Shown here in pieces: positions 1 through 7,750 of a DNA stretch of 42,733 nucleotides. Origin of the DNA: an uncultured Prevotella sp. (GTDB lineage Bacteria > Bacteroidota > Bacteroidia > Bacteroidales > Bacteroidaceae). The stretch is taken from assembly GCA_900772835.1 (NCBI GenBank), contig CAAGSA010000109.1, forward strand, positions 1 to 42,733, in the 5' to 3' direction. The first letter of the stretch is position 1. Every line of letters starts with the position of its first letter. The notes under the pieces are model-generated. The model made no database searches, was not told where the DNA came from, and saw nothing but the letters and a program-made list of their open reading frames with translations. The position numbers and the translations under genes are program-made.

Positions 1-1
1 C

Positions 2-559
2 AGCGAATACGAGTCGAGACTGCCGAAGTACACCGACCGTGCACAGATAAAGGCATGGGCAAAGGAGCCTATGGCGTTCTGCAACGCCCTGGAACTGATC
101 GACCCCAAGACAGCAACAACACTCGCACCCAACGAAGTATGCACCATTGAGCTTGCACTCGCCACCGCAGAACGCGCCACCATGGCACACCGCACAGGCT
201 GGTACCAGGCTGTGTCTCCCGGCGAACTGGAGGACTTCCTCTCACCCATAGGCGAACGCAACCACTACACCTTCGTATCGACATTCGGCAACGGCGACCG
301 CATCTGGGCATCGCGCGTGAAGAACGGAATGTACAACAGTCTGCCGACAACAGAGCCTTTCACCGGCGCACGCTGCTATGTCGATGCACGAGCACTGCAC
401 CCCATACGCGCAAAGATGGGCAAAGGCTACATGAAAAACTCCAACGAAGGTACCGCTGCCGTCAAGAAGATAGTGGGCGGAGGCAAAAAGAAAGCCAAGA
501 AGAAAGGCTCAGATATAGTGAAGAAAGGCGTGAAAGGGCTTCTGGACATTCTGAAATAA
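2..559 (+). CDS. C-terminal part of an SLH-like domain protein (5' end outside window)
   Basis: The reading frame is open from base 2, so the gene begins outside the window and the ATG at 71 is probably internal. The visible part is 185 residues. Residues from the YTDRAQIKAWAKEP stretch to ATAERA resemble one S-layer homology (SLH) repeat: an aromatic-x-D start, a helix, then a TLAPNE...E-LALATAERA segment like the FRPn-iTRaE part of SLH. It is followed by a segment with no motif I recognise and a lysine-rich tail (KKIVGGGKKKAKKKGSDIVKK) ending in a short amphipathic helix. SLH domains bind cell-wall polymers in other phyla and are not typical of Bacteroidota, so the match is tentative. The gene could equally belong to an integrated element, as the next gene is of a phage-associated family. 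Frame and stop are clear; function is not. Confidence 0.6.
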   Translation, partial: SEYESRLPKYTDRAQIKAWAKEPMAFCNALELIDPKTATTLAPNEVCTIELALATAERATMAHRTGWYQAVSPGELEDFLSPIGERNHYTFVSTFGNGDRIWASRVKNGMYNSLPTTEPFTGARCYVDARALHPIRAKMGKGYMKNSNEGTAAVKKIVGGGKKKAKKKGSDIVKKGVKGLLDILK

Positions 560-657
560 AACCAAGGTAGAAACCGCTATTGCAAATGCAGCTTCGTTTT
601 CCATACATATATCCGAATACGAAGGAAGATATAGTGATCAGATAATATACTTTATTT

Positions 658-1497
658 ATGACAAGGAAAGAAGCCCTTCAATTATTTGAAGAAAAGAAGA
701 TACGCTCCGTATGGGACGACAAAGAAGAGAAATGGTATTTCTCTATAGTGGATGTTTGTGCGGTATTGACCGAAAGCAAAGACCCTACAGCATATTGGAG
801 AAAGTTAAAACAAAGACTGAAACAAGAAGGAAATGAAACCGTGACAAATTGTCACGGTTTGAAATTGCGTGCAGCCGACGGCAAGCTCCGCCAGACCGAT
901 GTGGCTGATACAGAGCAACTGTTCCGTCTTATACAGTCCATTCCTTCTCCCAAGGCAGAGCCTTTCAAGCAGTGGATGGCACAAGTGGCGAGCACACGGT
1001 TGGAGCAGATGCAAGACCCGGAGAAAAGCATCGACCAGGCTGTGATAGATTATAAGAGATTGGGATATTCTGACGCATGGATAAACCAGCGCATCAAGTC
1101 TATTGAGATAAGAAAAGAACTTACAGACGAATGGGCAAGAACAGGCGTTCAGCAAGGCATGCAGTATGCGTCTCTTACAGACATCATCACTCGTGAATGG
1201 AGCGGAATGAGCACCAAGCAATACAAACAATTCAAGGGTCTGAAGAAAGAAAGTCTACGCGACAACATGACCAATATGGAGATTGCGCTCAATATGCTCG
1301 CCGAGGCATCTGCCACAGAACTGTCTAAACAGCGCAATCCTCAAGGCTTTAACCAACAGAAGCGTGTGGCGAAAGATGGCGGCAGCGTGGCAAAAGTGGC
1401 ACGCAATCAATTGGAGAAGAAACTCGGGCATGGAGTTATTACTTCTACGAAGGCAAGCGATTATCTTCCTCCTTTAGATTATGAAGAAAAGAAATAA
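658..1497 (+). CDS. Bro-N domain (phage antirepressor-like) protein
   Basis: This 279-residue protein starts with a Bro-N type domain (about residues 1-115): KIRSVWDDKEEKWYFSIVDV, then the conserved TNCHGLKL-AADGK--TDVADTEQLFRLIQSIPSPKAEPFKQW core. The rest is helical, contains Q/K-rich stretches, and resembles the long Bro-N proteins annotated as DinD-like or prophage antirepressors. Such proteins bind DNA and are found both in phages and as solitary chromosomal genes in gut Bacteroidota. No other phage genes are visible here, so it may be a solitary gene or the edge of an element. Codons 60-68 contain a perfect 25-nt palindrome, reported separately. A 53-codon ORF starts 2 nt after the stop. 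Family assignment is firm; cellular role is unknown. Confidence 0.85.
   Translation: MTRKEALQLFEEKKIRSVWDDKEEKWYFSIVDVCAVLTESKDPTAYWRKLKQRLKQEGNETVTNCHGLKLRAADGKLRQTDVADTEQLFRLIQSIPSPKAEPFKQWMAQVASTRLEQMQDPEKSIDQAVIDYKRLGYSDAWINQRIKSIEIRKELTDEWARTGVQQGMQYASLTDIITREWSGMSTKQYKQFKGLKKESLRDNMTNMEIALNMLAEASATELSKQRNPQGFNQQKRVAKDGGSVAKVARNQLEKKLGHGVITSTKASDYLPPLDYEEKK
836..860. repeat. 25-nt perfect palindrome inside the Bro-N gene
   Basis: The arms aaaccgtgacaa (836-847) and ttgtcacggttt (849-860) are exact reverse complements around a single central A at 848. It lies in the part coding for the conserved TVTNCHG motif, so it can be read both as protein code and as a DNA site of the operator type. 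Confidence 0.9.
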
Positions 1498-1499
1498 CC

Positions 1500-1661
1500 A
1501 TGATAACATTTCCAGTGTCAACTCATGTAGGCAAGAAGGTACACGAAATAACCGTGTTCTCCTCCTTTGTGCGTCAGATAGCCGGTGGACTGCTGGATGC
1601 AGACACAAAGGACCTGCATACTGCTGAAGGAGAAGCAAGGCTCATCCGTAATTTGGAGTGA
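1500..1661 (+). CDS. Small ORF of 53 codons directly after the Bro-N gene
   Basis: An ATG at 1500, two bases after the Bro-N stop, opens a frame of 53 codons ending in TGA at 1659-1661. The product begins MITFPVSTHVGKKVHEITVF, then FSSFVRQIAGGLLDADTKDL, and ends RLIRNLE. It has no membrane segment, cysteine or recognisable motif. The tight spacing suggests translation with the Bro-N gene if it is real. It may instead be the remnant of a longer gene, because the following 110 bases are also partly open in another frame (about 1585-1776). I do not recognise it. Confidence 0.35.
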   Translation: MITFPVSTHVGKKVHEITVFSSFVRQIAGGLLDADTKDLHTAEGEARLIRNLE

Positions 1662-1777
1662 TGAACGATTAATGGTGGACATCAGCAATTTAGAAAATTC
1701 CGTTTCCAAAATAGCTAAGTTTACGAGAAGCACAAAGTGGCGATTTAGTAAAGTGGGGATGCTCGCAAGGGCCTGAT

Positions 1778-1820
1778 AAAGGCGGATGCCCAAGATGGAG
1801 AGTCTTGGCAGTCCGCCTTT
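1778..1820. terminator. Long hairpin between convergent genes, possibly bidirectional terminator
   Basis: The arms aaaggcgga (1778-1786) and tccgccttt (1812-1820) pair perfectly, and inside them ccaaga and tcttgg pair after a two-base step with one bulge on each side. The loop is seven bases. Neither side has a long T-run, so termination is inferred from the position between two converging transcripts. Confidence 0.55.
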
Positions 1821-1827
1821 AAGTCCC

Positions 1828-1850
1828 AAACGGTGATTAGCCCGTTTTTG
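1828..1850 (+). terminator. Rho-independent terminator candidate (+)
   Basis: aaacgg (1828-1833) pairs with ccgttt (1842-1847) over an eight-base loop, and the T-run continues on the + strand (gtttttgttgt). It would end transcripts from the Bro-N side. Confidence 0.6.
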
Positions 1851-1884
1851 TTGTCGTTCTTTAATGACTGCCTGAAAACACCAT

Positions 1885-4308
1885 TCACGTCAGCAGTCGG
1901 GCTGTCTGGTATACGGCGGCAGATACGCACCATGCCACGGCGGTGGTGTAGACGGCAGTGAATACAGCCCACTTCCAGCTTCCGGATTCATTCTTTATTG
2001 CAGCCACCGTGGCGAGGCACGGGAAATATAGCAGCACAAAGAGAAGATAGCAGAAGGCGATGAGCGGCGTTATGCCGTCAGCCGACATCTTCTGGTACAG
2101 ATACGCGTATTTGGCACTGTTGTCGGGAGAACTGTCGTCGGCAACACTCTCGTCGCCCGAATAGAGCACACCCATCGTGGACGCGACAATCTCCTTGGCT
2201 CCGATGCCGGAGATAAGCCCCACGGAGAGTTTCCAGTCGAATCCCTGCGCACGGAACACCGGTTCGACAGCCTTGCCTATCTGTCCGATGTAACTCTGCT
2301 CCTGCTGTGCCTGGGCATCCAGCTTGTCGTTGTGCGGGAAATATCCCAGCGACCACACCACGATGCTCGCCACAAGGATGATGCCTCCCATCTTCTTCAG
2401 ATACTGCTTGCCCTTCTCCCAGGTGTGGCGGAGGATAGACTTGCTCGTAGGGAAGCGGTAGGGCGGCAGTTCCATCACGAACGGTGTGTCCTCGCTCTTC
2501 ACGAGCCAGCGGCTGAACAGGCGGCTCATGAGTACCGCCATCAGAATGCCGATGGCGTAAAGCAGAATCATAATGCCGCTACGGTATTTCTGTGCGAAGA
2601 AAGTGCTCGTAATCATAATATAAATAGGTAGACGCGCAGAGCAGCTCATAAACGGCAGAATGAGCATCGTGATTAGTCGGCTTCGCCGGCTCTCGATAGT
2701 TCTTGTGGCCATCACCGCCGGCACATTGCATCCGAAGCCCATGATGAGCGGAATGAACGATTTTCCGTGCAGTCCCATCTTGTGCATCAGCTTGTCCATG
2801 ATAAAAGCCGCGCGTGCCATGTATCCGCTGTCCTCCATAAACGATATGAAGGCATAGAGGATAAGAATCTGCGGCAGGAATACGATAACAGCCCCCACGC
2901 CACCCAGCACACCGTCGACGAGCATCGCCTTGAGGGGTCCGTCCTGCATGGCATTGCTCACCCATTCCGAGAGCATCCCCACGCCGGCATCAATCCAGTC
3001 CATAGGATATTGTCCGATGGAGAAAGTCACCTGGAACATGATGTACAGCAACAGGAAGAAGAGCGGAAAGCCCAAGTATTTGTTGGTTATAATACGGTCA
3101 ATGACGTGCGTCGTCTGGTAAGTGTCCTGCTTGTCGCCCGTCTTGTATTCAGCCTCCTTCAGCGCACCGCTGATGAAGCCGTATTTTGCATCCATGATAG
3201 CCGTTTCGCTGTCCTCCTGCACCTCCTCCTTGATTCTCACCGCCTCCTTGTCGCGCTTGTCGAGAATCTCCTCGGCATTGGGAAGTGTCCTGACGAACAT
3301 TTCCGTGTGGCTGTCCATTTCAAGCAGTTTTATGGCGAGATAGCGTGTGGAATACTTATAGCGTATCTGTTCGTCCTTCTGCAGCAGTTCCTTCACGCGG
3401 TCGATACCCTCCTCGATATCCTTTCCGTGGTTGATGTGGATATGCCGGTATACATTGTCGTTGCCCTCATACATATTAATAATGGTATGGAACAGCGTGT
3501 CCACGCCCTTGCCCGACTTGAAAACAGTGGGCACCATCGGAACGCCGAACAGCTTGCCGAGCGTCTCGTGGTTGAGAGAGTCGCCGCGCTCCTCAAACTC
3601 GTCGAACATATTCAGGGCGCATACAATCCTCTGGTTCATGTCCACGAGCTGCGTGGTGAGATAGAGGTTGCGCTCGATATTACTTGAGTCGATGACGTTG
3701 ATGATGACATCCGGAGTCTTTTCGATGATTTCCTTTCTCACGTACAGTTCCTCCGGACTGTATGCCGAGAGCGAATAAGTGCCGGGCAGGTCGGTTACAT
3801 TAAACTCATAGCCCTCGAACGTGGCTTTGCCCTCCTTGGCGTCGACCGTGACGCCGGAGTAGTTGCCCACGCGTTCGTGGGCTCCGGATATGAAGTTGAA
3901 CAGCGAAGTCTTGCCGCAGTTAGGGTTGCCCACGAGTGCGACATTGATGCAGCGCCGTTTCTTCATCGCCACCTTGTGCAGGTCAGATGTCTTGCCGTTG
4001 CAGCAGTCGTCCGTGTTCGTGTCGTCGATATTGTTTTCCGTTGCAGGATTTCCCGTTGTATCGTGTAAGTGATTCTTTGCCTCCTCTTCAGACAGGATTT
4101 CGATCATCGATGCCTCGTTGTGTCGCAGCGAAACCTCATACCCCATAATCTTGTACTTCACCGGGTCGCGCAGGGGAGCGTTGAGCAACACCTCAACCTC
4201 CTGTCCTTTGATAAAGCCCATCTCAACGATTCTCTTGCGGAATCCGCCGTGTCCGAGAACCTTGATGATGACGCCTTTCTCGCCGGTATTCAATTCAGAT
4301 AGTTTCAT
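1885..4308 (-). CDS. feoB: FeoA-FeoB fusion, ferrous iron transporter
   Basis: This 807-residue inner-membrane protein imports Fe(II) under low-oxygen conditions. Residues 1-75 form a FeoA (SH3-like) domain (MKLSELNTGEKGVIIKVLGH). A polar, acid-rich linker with a CC pair follows (about 76-118). The GTPase domain has G1 GNPNCGKT at 127-134, a GVT switch near 152-154, G3 DLPG at 173-176 and G4 NMFD at 233-236. The rest is the FeoB membrane region, with two gate-like repeats (PQILILYAF and the GIGAKEIVASTMGVLY segment). Fusion of FeoA to FeoB is common in Bacteroidota, whereas the proteins are separate in E. coli. The gene is monocistronic, diverges from rpmB, and has a TAccTTTG promoter 24 bases upstream of its ATG. 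The small acidic/cysteine linker might act as a metal-sensing hinge, which is a guess. Confidence 0.96.
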   Translation of the reverse strand: MKLSELNTGEKGVIIKVLGHGGFRKRIVEMGFIKGQEVEVLLNAPLRDPVKYKIMGYEVSLRHNEASMIEILSEEEAKNHLHDTTGNPATENNIDDTNTDDCCNGKTSDLHKVAMKKRRCINVALVGNPNCGKTSLFNFISGAHERVGNYSGVTVDAKEGKATFEGYEFNVTDLPGTYSLSAYSPEELYVRKEIIEKTPDVIINVIDSSNIERNLYLTTQLVDMNQRIVCALNMFDEFEERGDSLNHETLGKLFGVPMVPTVFKSGKGVDTLFHTIINMYEGNDNVYRHIHINHGKDIEEGIDRVKELLQKDEQIRYKYSTRYLAIKLLEMDSHTEMFVRTLPNAEEILDKRDKEAVRIKEEVQEDSETAIMDAKYGFISGALKEAEYKTGDKQDTYQTTHVIDRIITNKYLGFPLFFLLLYIMFQVTFSIGQYPMDWIDAGVGMLSEWVSNAMQDGPLKAMLVDGVLGGVGAVIVFLPQILILYAFISFMEDSGYMARAAFIMDKLMHKMGLHGKSFIPLIMGFGCNVPAVMATRTIESRRSRLITMLILPFMSCSARLPIYIMITSTFFAQKYRSGIMILLYAIGILMAVLMSRLFSRWLVKSEDTPFVMELPPYRFPTSKSILRHTWEKGKQYLKKMGGIILVASIVVWSLGYFPHNDKLDAQAQQEQSYIGQIGKAVEPVFRAQGFDWKLSVGLISGIGAKEIVASTMGVLYSGDESVADDSSPDNSAKYAYLYQKMSADGITPLIAFCYLLFVLLYFPCLATVAAIKNESGSWKWAVFTAVYTTAVAWCVSAAVYQTARLLT

Positions 4309-4332
4309 TTTTCTACATTATTTGAGTTGGTG

Positions 4333-4340
4333 CAAAGGTA
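4333..4340 (-). promoter_or_regulatory. -7 promoter element of feoAB
   Basis: On the - strand the bases read TACCTTTG, matching the Bacteroidota -7 consensus TAnnTTTG, 24 bases upstream of the feoAB ATG. No good -33 TTTG is seen at 19-21 bases further upstream. Confidence 0.65.
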
Positions 4341-4560
4341 ATAACTATTTTTGAAAAATGTACGTGCGAGAGAGAAAATACTAAGAAATGGGTATTGCGG
4401 TTCGGGTATGGCGGTTTCGGCGGCATGATTGAGTGTTATGTAAGTGTTAGACAGGGAGCGTTTTGCGCGTTTTACAGGTAGTGTGGGTGGGGAAAAGCAA
4501 AAAAAACTTAATTATATAGTAAGGGGGGTATAAAAATTTTACCCAACCGAAAAAAAGTTG

Positions 4561-4568
4561 TAATTTTG
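4561..4568 (+). promoter_or_regulatory. -7 promoter element of rpmB operon
   Basis: TAATTTTG matches TAnnTTTG exactly. A TTTT at 4537-4540, exactly 20 bases upstream, stands where the -33 TTTG is expected. The rpmB ATG follows 53 bases downstream. Confidence 0.75.
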
Positions 4569-4621
4569 CACACTGTTTGGAATAAGTATCAAAAAGGAAC
4601 AACAAAAAAACGTAGATAGCA

Positions 4622-4885
4622 ATGTCGAAAATTTGTCAGATTACGGGAAAGAAAGCCCAGATGGGTAACAATGTTTCCCACTCAAAGCATCGCACAAAGC
4701 GCAGCTTTGATGTAAATTTGTTTAATAAAAAATTCTATTACGTAGAAGAGCAGTGCTGGATCAGCTTGAGAATCAGCGCCGCTGGTTTGCGTCTTATCAA
4801 TAAGGTTGGACTTGATGCAGCTCTGAAGAGCGCGGTTTCCAACGGCTATTGTGAGTGGAAAGATATAAAAGTTATAGGAGATTAA
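4622..4885 (+). CDS. rpmB: 50S ribosomal protein bL28
   Basis: This 87-residue protein matches bL28 over its full length: MSKICQITGKKAQMGNNVSHSKHRTKR at the start, FDVNLFNKKFYY, then ISAAGLRLINKVGLDAALKS. It binds 23S rRNA in the large subunit. It is first in a three-gene cluster (rpmB, rpmG, DUF4295) with gaps of 4 and 22 bases and its own promoter, so the three are presumably cotranscribed. No zinc-binding cysteine set of the alternative (C+) bL28 type is seen; the cysteines present are single. Confidence 0.97.
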   Translation: MSKICQITGKKAQMGNNVSHSKHRTKRSFDVNLFNKKFYYVEEQCWISLRISAAGLRLINKVGLDAALKSAVSNGYCEWKDIKVIGD

Positions 4886-4889
4886 TGCA

Positions 4890-5078
4890 ATGGCAAAGAA
4901 GGCTAAAGGCAACCGCGTGCAGGTGATTTTGGAATGCACAGAGATGAAGGAGAGCGGTCTTCCCGGAACAAGTCGCTATGTGACTACCAAGAACCGCAAG
5001 AACACTCCTGAGAGAATGGAGCTGAAGAAGTACAACCCCATCCTCAAAAGAATGACACTTCACAAGGAAATAAAATAA
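4890..5078 (+). CDS. rpmG: 50S ribosomal protein bL33
   Basis: The product is 62 residues and starts MAKKAKGNRVQVILECTEMK, with the SGLPGTSRYVTTKNRKNTPERMELKKYNP core of bL33. It has one cysteine, so it is the C-minus form that does not bind zinc. It lies 4 bases after rpmB and before the DUF4295 gene, the usual Bacteroidota order. Start and stop are unambiguous. Confidence 0.97.
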   Translation: MAKKAKGNRVQVILECTEMKESGLPGTSRYVTTKNRKNTPERMELKKYNPILKRMTLHKEIK

Positions 5079-5100
5079 TCTAATTAAACACTATTAGAAA

Positions 5101-5256
5101 ATGGCAAAGAAAGCAGTCGCAACCCTCCATGAGGGTTCAAGTGATGGTCGCGCTTATACAAAGGTGATCAAGATGGTGAGAAGCCCGAAGACTGGTGCAT
5201 ATGTGTTCGACGAGCGCATGGTGCTGAATGAGGACGTGAAGGAATTCTTTAAATAA
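5101..5256 (+). CDS. DUF4295 small protein, likely ribosomal (bL38-type)
   Basis: A 51-residue basic protein starts MAKKAVATLHEGSSDGRAYT and ends VLNEDVKEFFK. It matches the DUF4295 family, which is confined to Bacteroidota and regularly follows rpmB-rpmG. From memory, the cryo-EM structure of a Flavobacterium ribosome revealed an extra large-subunit protein named bL38 which I believe is this family; I could not check that here. Its position 22 bases after rpmG, small size and lysine-rich N-terminus agree with a ribosomal role. A strong terminator follows its stop. Confidence 0.88.
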   Translation: MAKKAVATLHEGSSDGRAYTKVIKMVRSPKTGAYVFDERMVLNEDVKEFFK

Positions 5257-5282
5257 AAAGAAGATTCATACTAAATATAAAG

Positions 5283-5313
5283 AAGGGAAGAGCGGAGACG
5301 TTCTTCCCTTTTG
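5283..5313 (+). terminator. Rho-independent terminator of the rpmB-rpmG-DUF4295 operon
   Basis: aagggaaga (5283-5291) pairs perfectly with tcttccctt (5302-5310) over a ten-base loop and runs into a short T-tract. It lies 26 bases after the DUF4295 stop and separates the ribosomal operon from ftsY. Confidence 0.8.
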
Positions 5314-5386
5314 GCGTTTGTGGCGGTCGGTTATGTATGGGTTTGGAAAGGTTTTTTGGCAGTAAGTGATTCTAATCAACAAAGAA

Positions 5387-5418
5387 TTTGTGGGTATGGA
5401 GAAATTTGAGTATTTTTG
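5387..5418 (+). promoter_or_regulatory. Promoter of ftsY operon (-33 TTTG, -7 TATTTTTG)
   Basis: TTTG at 5387-5390 and TATTTTTG at 5411-5418 are separated by exactly 20 bases, a full match to the Bacteroidota promoter. This sets the ftsY start: an in-frame upstream start at 5388 would lie inside the promoter, so the ATG at 5439, 21 bases past the -7 box, is used. Confidence 0.85.
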
Positions 5419-5438
5419 TACCAAAATATTATAAGCTT

Positions 5439-6398
5439 ATGGCATTTTTTGGATTATTCGGAAAGAAGAACAAGGAAACGCTGGACAAGGGACTGGAAAA
5501 GACCAAGCAGAGCGTGTTCTCAAAGTTGGCGCACGCTGTGGCAGGAAAGTCGAAGGTAGATGATGAGGTTCTCGACAATCTGGAAGAGATACTCATCACG
5601 TCCGACGTGGGAGTGGACACCACCATAAAGATAATCAAGGCGATAGAAGAGCGAGTGGAGCGCGACAAATACGTATCGACCTCAGAACTGAACGGTATAC
5701 TGCGCGACGAGATAGCAAAGCTGCTCGACGATGCGAGTGATGCCTCAGGATGGACGCTGCCGGTAGACCACAAGCCTTACGTCATCCTCGTGGTGGGAGT
5801 GAACGGAGTGGGCAAGACCACCACCATCGGAAAGCTTGCAAAGCAGTTCAAGAACGCCGGACACAAGGTGTATTTAGGCGCAGCCGACACCTTCCGTGCC
5901 GCTGCCGTGGAACAGTTGTGCATCTGGGGAGAGAGAGTGGGAGTGCCCGTAGTGAAACAGCAGATGGGAGCCGACCCTGCGAGCGTGGCATACGACACCC
6001 TCTCGTCGGCAATAGCAAACCAGGCAGACGTGGTGATCATCGATACAGCCGGACGACTGCACAACAAGGTGGGACTGATGAATGAGCTGAAGAAAATCAA
6101 GGACGTGATGAAGAAGCTGATGGTGACGGCGCCCGACGAAGTGCTGCTGGTGCTCGACGGTTCCACAGGGCAGAACGCCTTTGAGCAGGCGAAGCAGTTT
6201 GCCGCCGTGACACAGATTACGAGTCTTGCCATCACGAAGCTCGACGGAACGGCAAAGGGAGGAGTGGTGATAGGAATCTCCGACCAGCTGAAAGTGCCGG
6301 TGAAATACATCGGACTGGGAGAGGGCGTTGACGACCTGCAGCTGTTCGATCGCCGCCAGTTCGTGGATTCCCTGTTCAACCAGGAGAAAAAAGAATAA
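5439..6398 (+). CDS. ftsY: Signal recognition particle receptor FtsY
   Basis: FtsY is the membrane-associated SRP receptor GTPase that docks ribosome-nascent chain-SRP complexes at the translocon. The protein is 319 residues with an N domain (1-100) and a G domain: G1 GVNGVGKTT at 120-128, the GAADTFRAAAVEQL segment at 147-160, DTAGR at 202-206 and TKLD at 266-269. It lacks the long acidic A domain of the E. coli protein (about 500 residues) and starts with an amphipathic MAFFGLFGKKNKE segment that can contact membrane. It leads a tight cluster with rimO (32-base gap), an HU gene and the HU-LysM gene. Start chosen by promoter position. Confidence 0.96.
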   Translation: MAFFGLFGKKNKETLDKGLEKTKQSVFSKLAHAVAGKSKVDDEVLDNLEEILITSDVGVDTTIKIIKAIEERVERDKYVSTSELNGILRDEIAKLLDDASDASGWTLPVDHKPYVILVVGVNGVGKTTTIGKLAKQFKNAGHKVYLGAADTFRAAAVEQLCIWGERVGVPVVKQQMGADPASVAYDTLSSAIANQADVVIIDTAGRLHNKVGLMNELKKIKDVMKKLMVTAPDEVLLVLDGSTGQNAFEQAKQFAAVTQITSLAITKLDGTAKGGVVIGISDQLKVPVKYIGLGEGVDDLQLFDRRQFVDSLFNQEKKE

Positions 6399-6430
6399 GA
6401 AGTAAGGAAAGGAAAAGAAAAGAAAAGAAA

Positions 6431-7747
6431 GTGAAGCATAACAAGATAGACTTCGTTACGATGGGCTGCTCGAAGAATCTCGTTGATACCGAGGCCCTTA
6501 TGCGTAAGTTCGAGGCATACGGCTACGAATGTGCGCACGACAGTGAGCAGCCCGACGGCGAGATTGCCGTTATCAACACCTGCGGATTTATCGGCGACGC
6601 CAAGGAAGAGAGCATAAACATGATACTGGAGTTCGCCCAGGCAAAAGAAGAGGGCAGACTTGCCAAACTATATGTGATGGGCTGTCTGTCGCAGCGTTAT
6701 CGCGAAGAACTGGAGCAGGAGATACCGCAGGTGGACAAATACTACGGAAAGTTCGACTACAACGGACTGCTCGACGAGCTGGGCAGAGCCGACAGCGGCA
6801 GCATCAGTGAGCCGGGAACGACGGCAAGACACCTTACGACACCGTCGCATTACGCCTATGTGAAGATAAGCGAAGGCTGCGACCGTCATTGTGCCTACTG
6901 TGCCATACCCATCATCACGGGCAGACACAAGAGCCGTGCGATGGAAGACATCATCGCTGAGGTGGAACAGCTCGTGGCTGGAGGAGTGAAAGAGCTGCAA
7001 GTGATAGCCCAGGAGCTCACCTATTACGGCGTGGACCTCTACGGCGAGCGCCGCATAGCACAGCTTGTGGAGCGCATGGCACAGGTGGAAGGCGTGGAAT
7101 GGATAAGACTGCATTATGCCTATCCGAACCAGTTCCCAACAGACCTGCTCGACGTGATGCGACGATACCCCAACGTGTGCAAATACCTCGATATCGCCCT
7201 GCAGCACGTTTCCGACAATATGCTCACGGCAATGCTGCGCAACACATCAAAAGAAGAGACCTACGCACTGGTGGAGCGGTTGCGCCGCGAGGTGCCCGGT
7301 ATAGCCCTGCGCACCACTCTGATGGTGGGTTTCCCGGGAGAGACAGAGCAGGACTTCGAAGAACTGATGCAGTTTGTGGAGTGGGCGCGTTTCGAGCGGA
7401 TGGGAGCCTTCGCCTATTCAGAAGAAGAAGGCACATACAGTGCGGAGCACTATCGCGACGACGTGCCCGAGGACGTGAAGCAAGACCGTCTGAACCGTCT
7501 GATGGAGTTGCAGGAGCGCATCAGTGCCGAGCATGAGGCAGAGATGGTGGGCAGAGAGCTGAAAGTGATAGTGGACAGGCGCGAGGGCGACTACTACGTG
7601 GCGCGCAGCGAATACTCCTCACCGGAGGTAGACCCCGAGGTGCTGATAGAAGCCGACGATGCCCGGGAGCTGACCATCGGCAATTACTATAAAGTGAGAA
7701 TAAACGGAGCCGAAGAGTTTGACGTGTATGCAACTCTGGCGGAATAA
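6431..7747 (+). CDS. rimO: Ribosomal protein uS12 methylthiotransferase RimO
   Basis: RimO is a radical-SAM enzyme that methylthiolates an aspartate of ribosomal protein uS12. The 438-residue protein has the three UPF0004 cysteines C13, C51 and C85, the radical-SAM CDRHCAYC motif (C150, C154, C157) and a C-terminal TRAM domain from about residue 370. The MGCSKNLVD start motif and the YAYVKISEGCDRHCAYCAIP segment distinguish it from MiaB. The start is GTG at 6431, since the only in-frame ATG nearby would cut into the MGCSKN motif. The stop is 3 bases before the next gene, so cotranslation with the HU gene is likely. Confidence 0.95.
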   Translation: MKHNKIDFVTMGCSKNLVDTEALMRKFEAYGYECAHDSEQPDGEIAVINTCGFIGDAKEESINMILEFAQAKEEGRLAKLYVMGCLSQRYREELEQEIPQVDKYYGKFDYNGLLDELGRADSGSISEPGTTARHLTTPSHYAYVKISEGCDRHCAYCAIPIITGRHKSRAMEDIIAEVEQLVAGGVKELQVIAQELTYYGVDLYGERRIAQLVERMAQVEGVEWIRLHYAYPNQFPTDLLDVMRRYPNVCKYLDIALQHVSDNMLTAMLRNTSKEETYALVERLRREVPGIALRTTLMVGFPGETEQDFEELMQFVEWARFERMGAFAYSEEEGTYSAEHYRDDVPEDVKQDRLNRLMELQERISAEHEAEMVGRELKVIVDRREGDYYVARSEYSSPEVDPEVLIEADDARELTIGNYYKVRINGAEEFDVYATLAE

Positions 7748-7750
7748 AAT

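Larger units (their letters stand above)
1662..1884. other. Non-coding gap between convergent genes, with two hairpins
   Basis: The gap separates the + strand accessory genes from the feoAB gene on the - strand. No convincing gene lies in it. Its second half contains a long hairpin (1778-1820) and a shorter terminator-like hairpin (1828-1850), listed separately. Confidence 0.6.
4309..4621. other. Divergent intergenic region feoAB / rpmB
   Basis: About 313 bases without a gene. Each end carries a TAnnTTTG promoter, one per direction (4333-4340 for feoAB, 4561-4568 for rpmB). The middle (about 4370-4500) is G-rich on the + strand and holds no ORF, RNA or repeat I can recognise. A run of six Gs sits at 4523-4528 just before an A/T-rich stretch. 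Confidence 0.7.

Noticed and set aside
1585..1776. Open frame of 63 codons after the Bro-N gene
   Set aside because: It overlaps the 53-codon frame, needs a GTG start, and has no motif; kept only as a possible remnant.
2767..3687. Open frame of 306 codons on the + strand opposite feoAB
   Set aside because: It is antisense to the well-supported FeoB membrane domain, has no recognisable motif and mirrors codon bias of the true gene.
5388..5438. N-terminal extension of FtsY (17 residues)
   Set aside because: It begins inside the -33 element, and the -7 box at 5411-5418 is within it.
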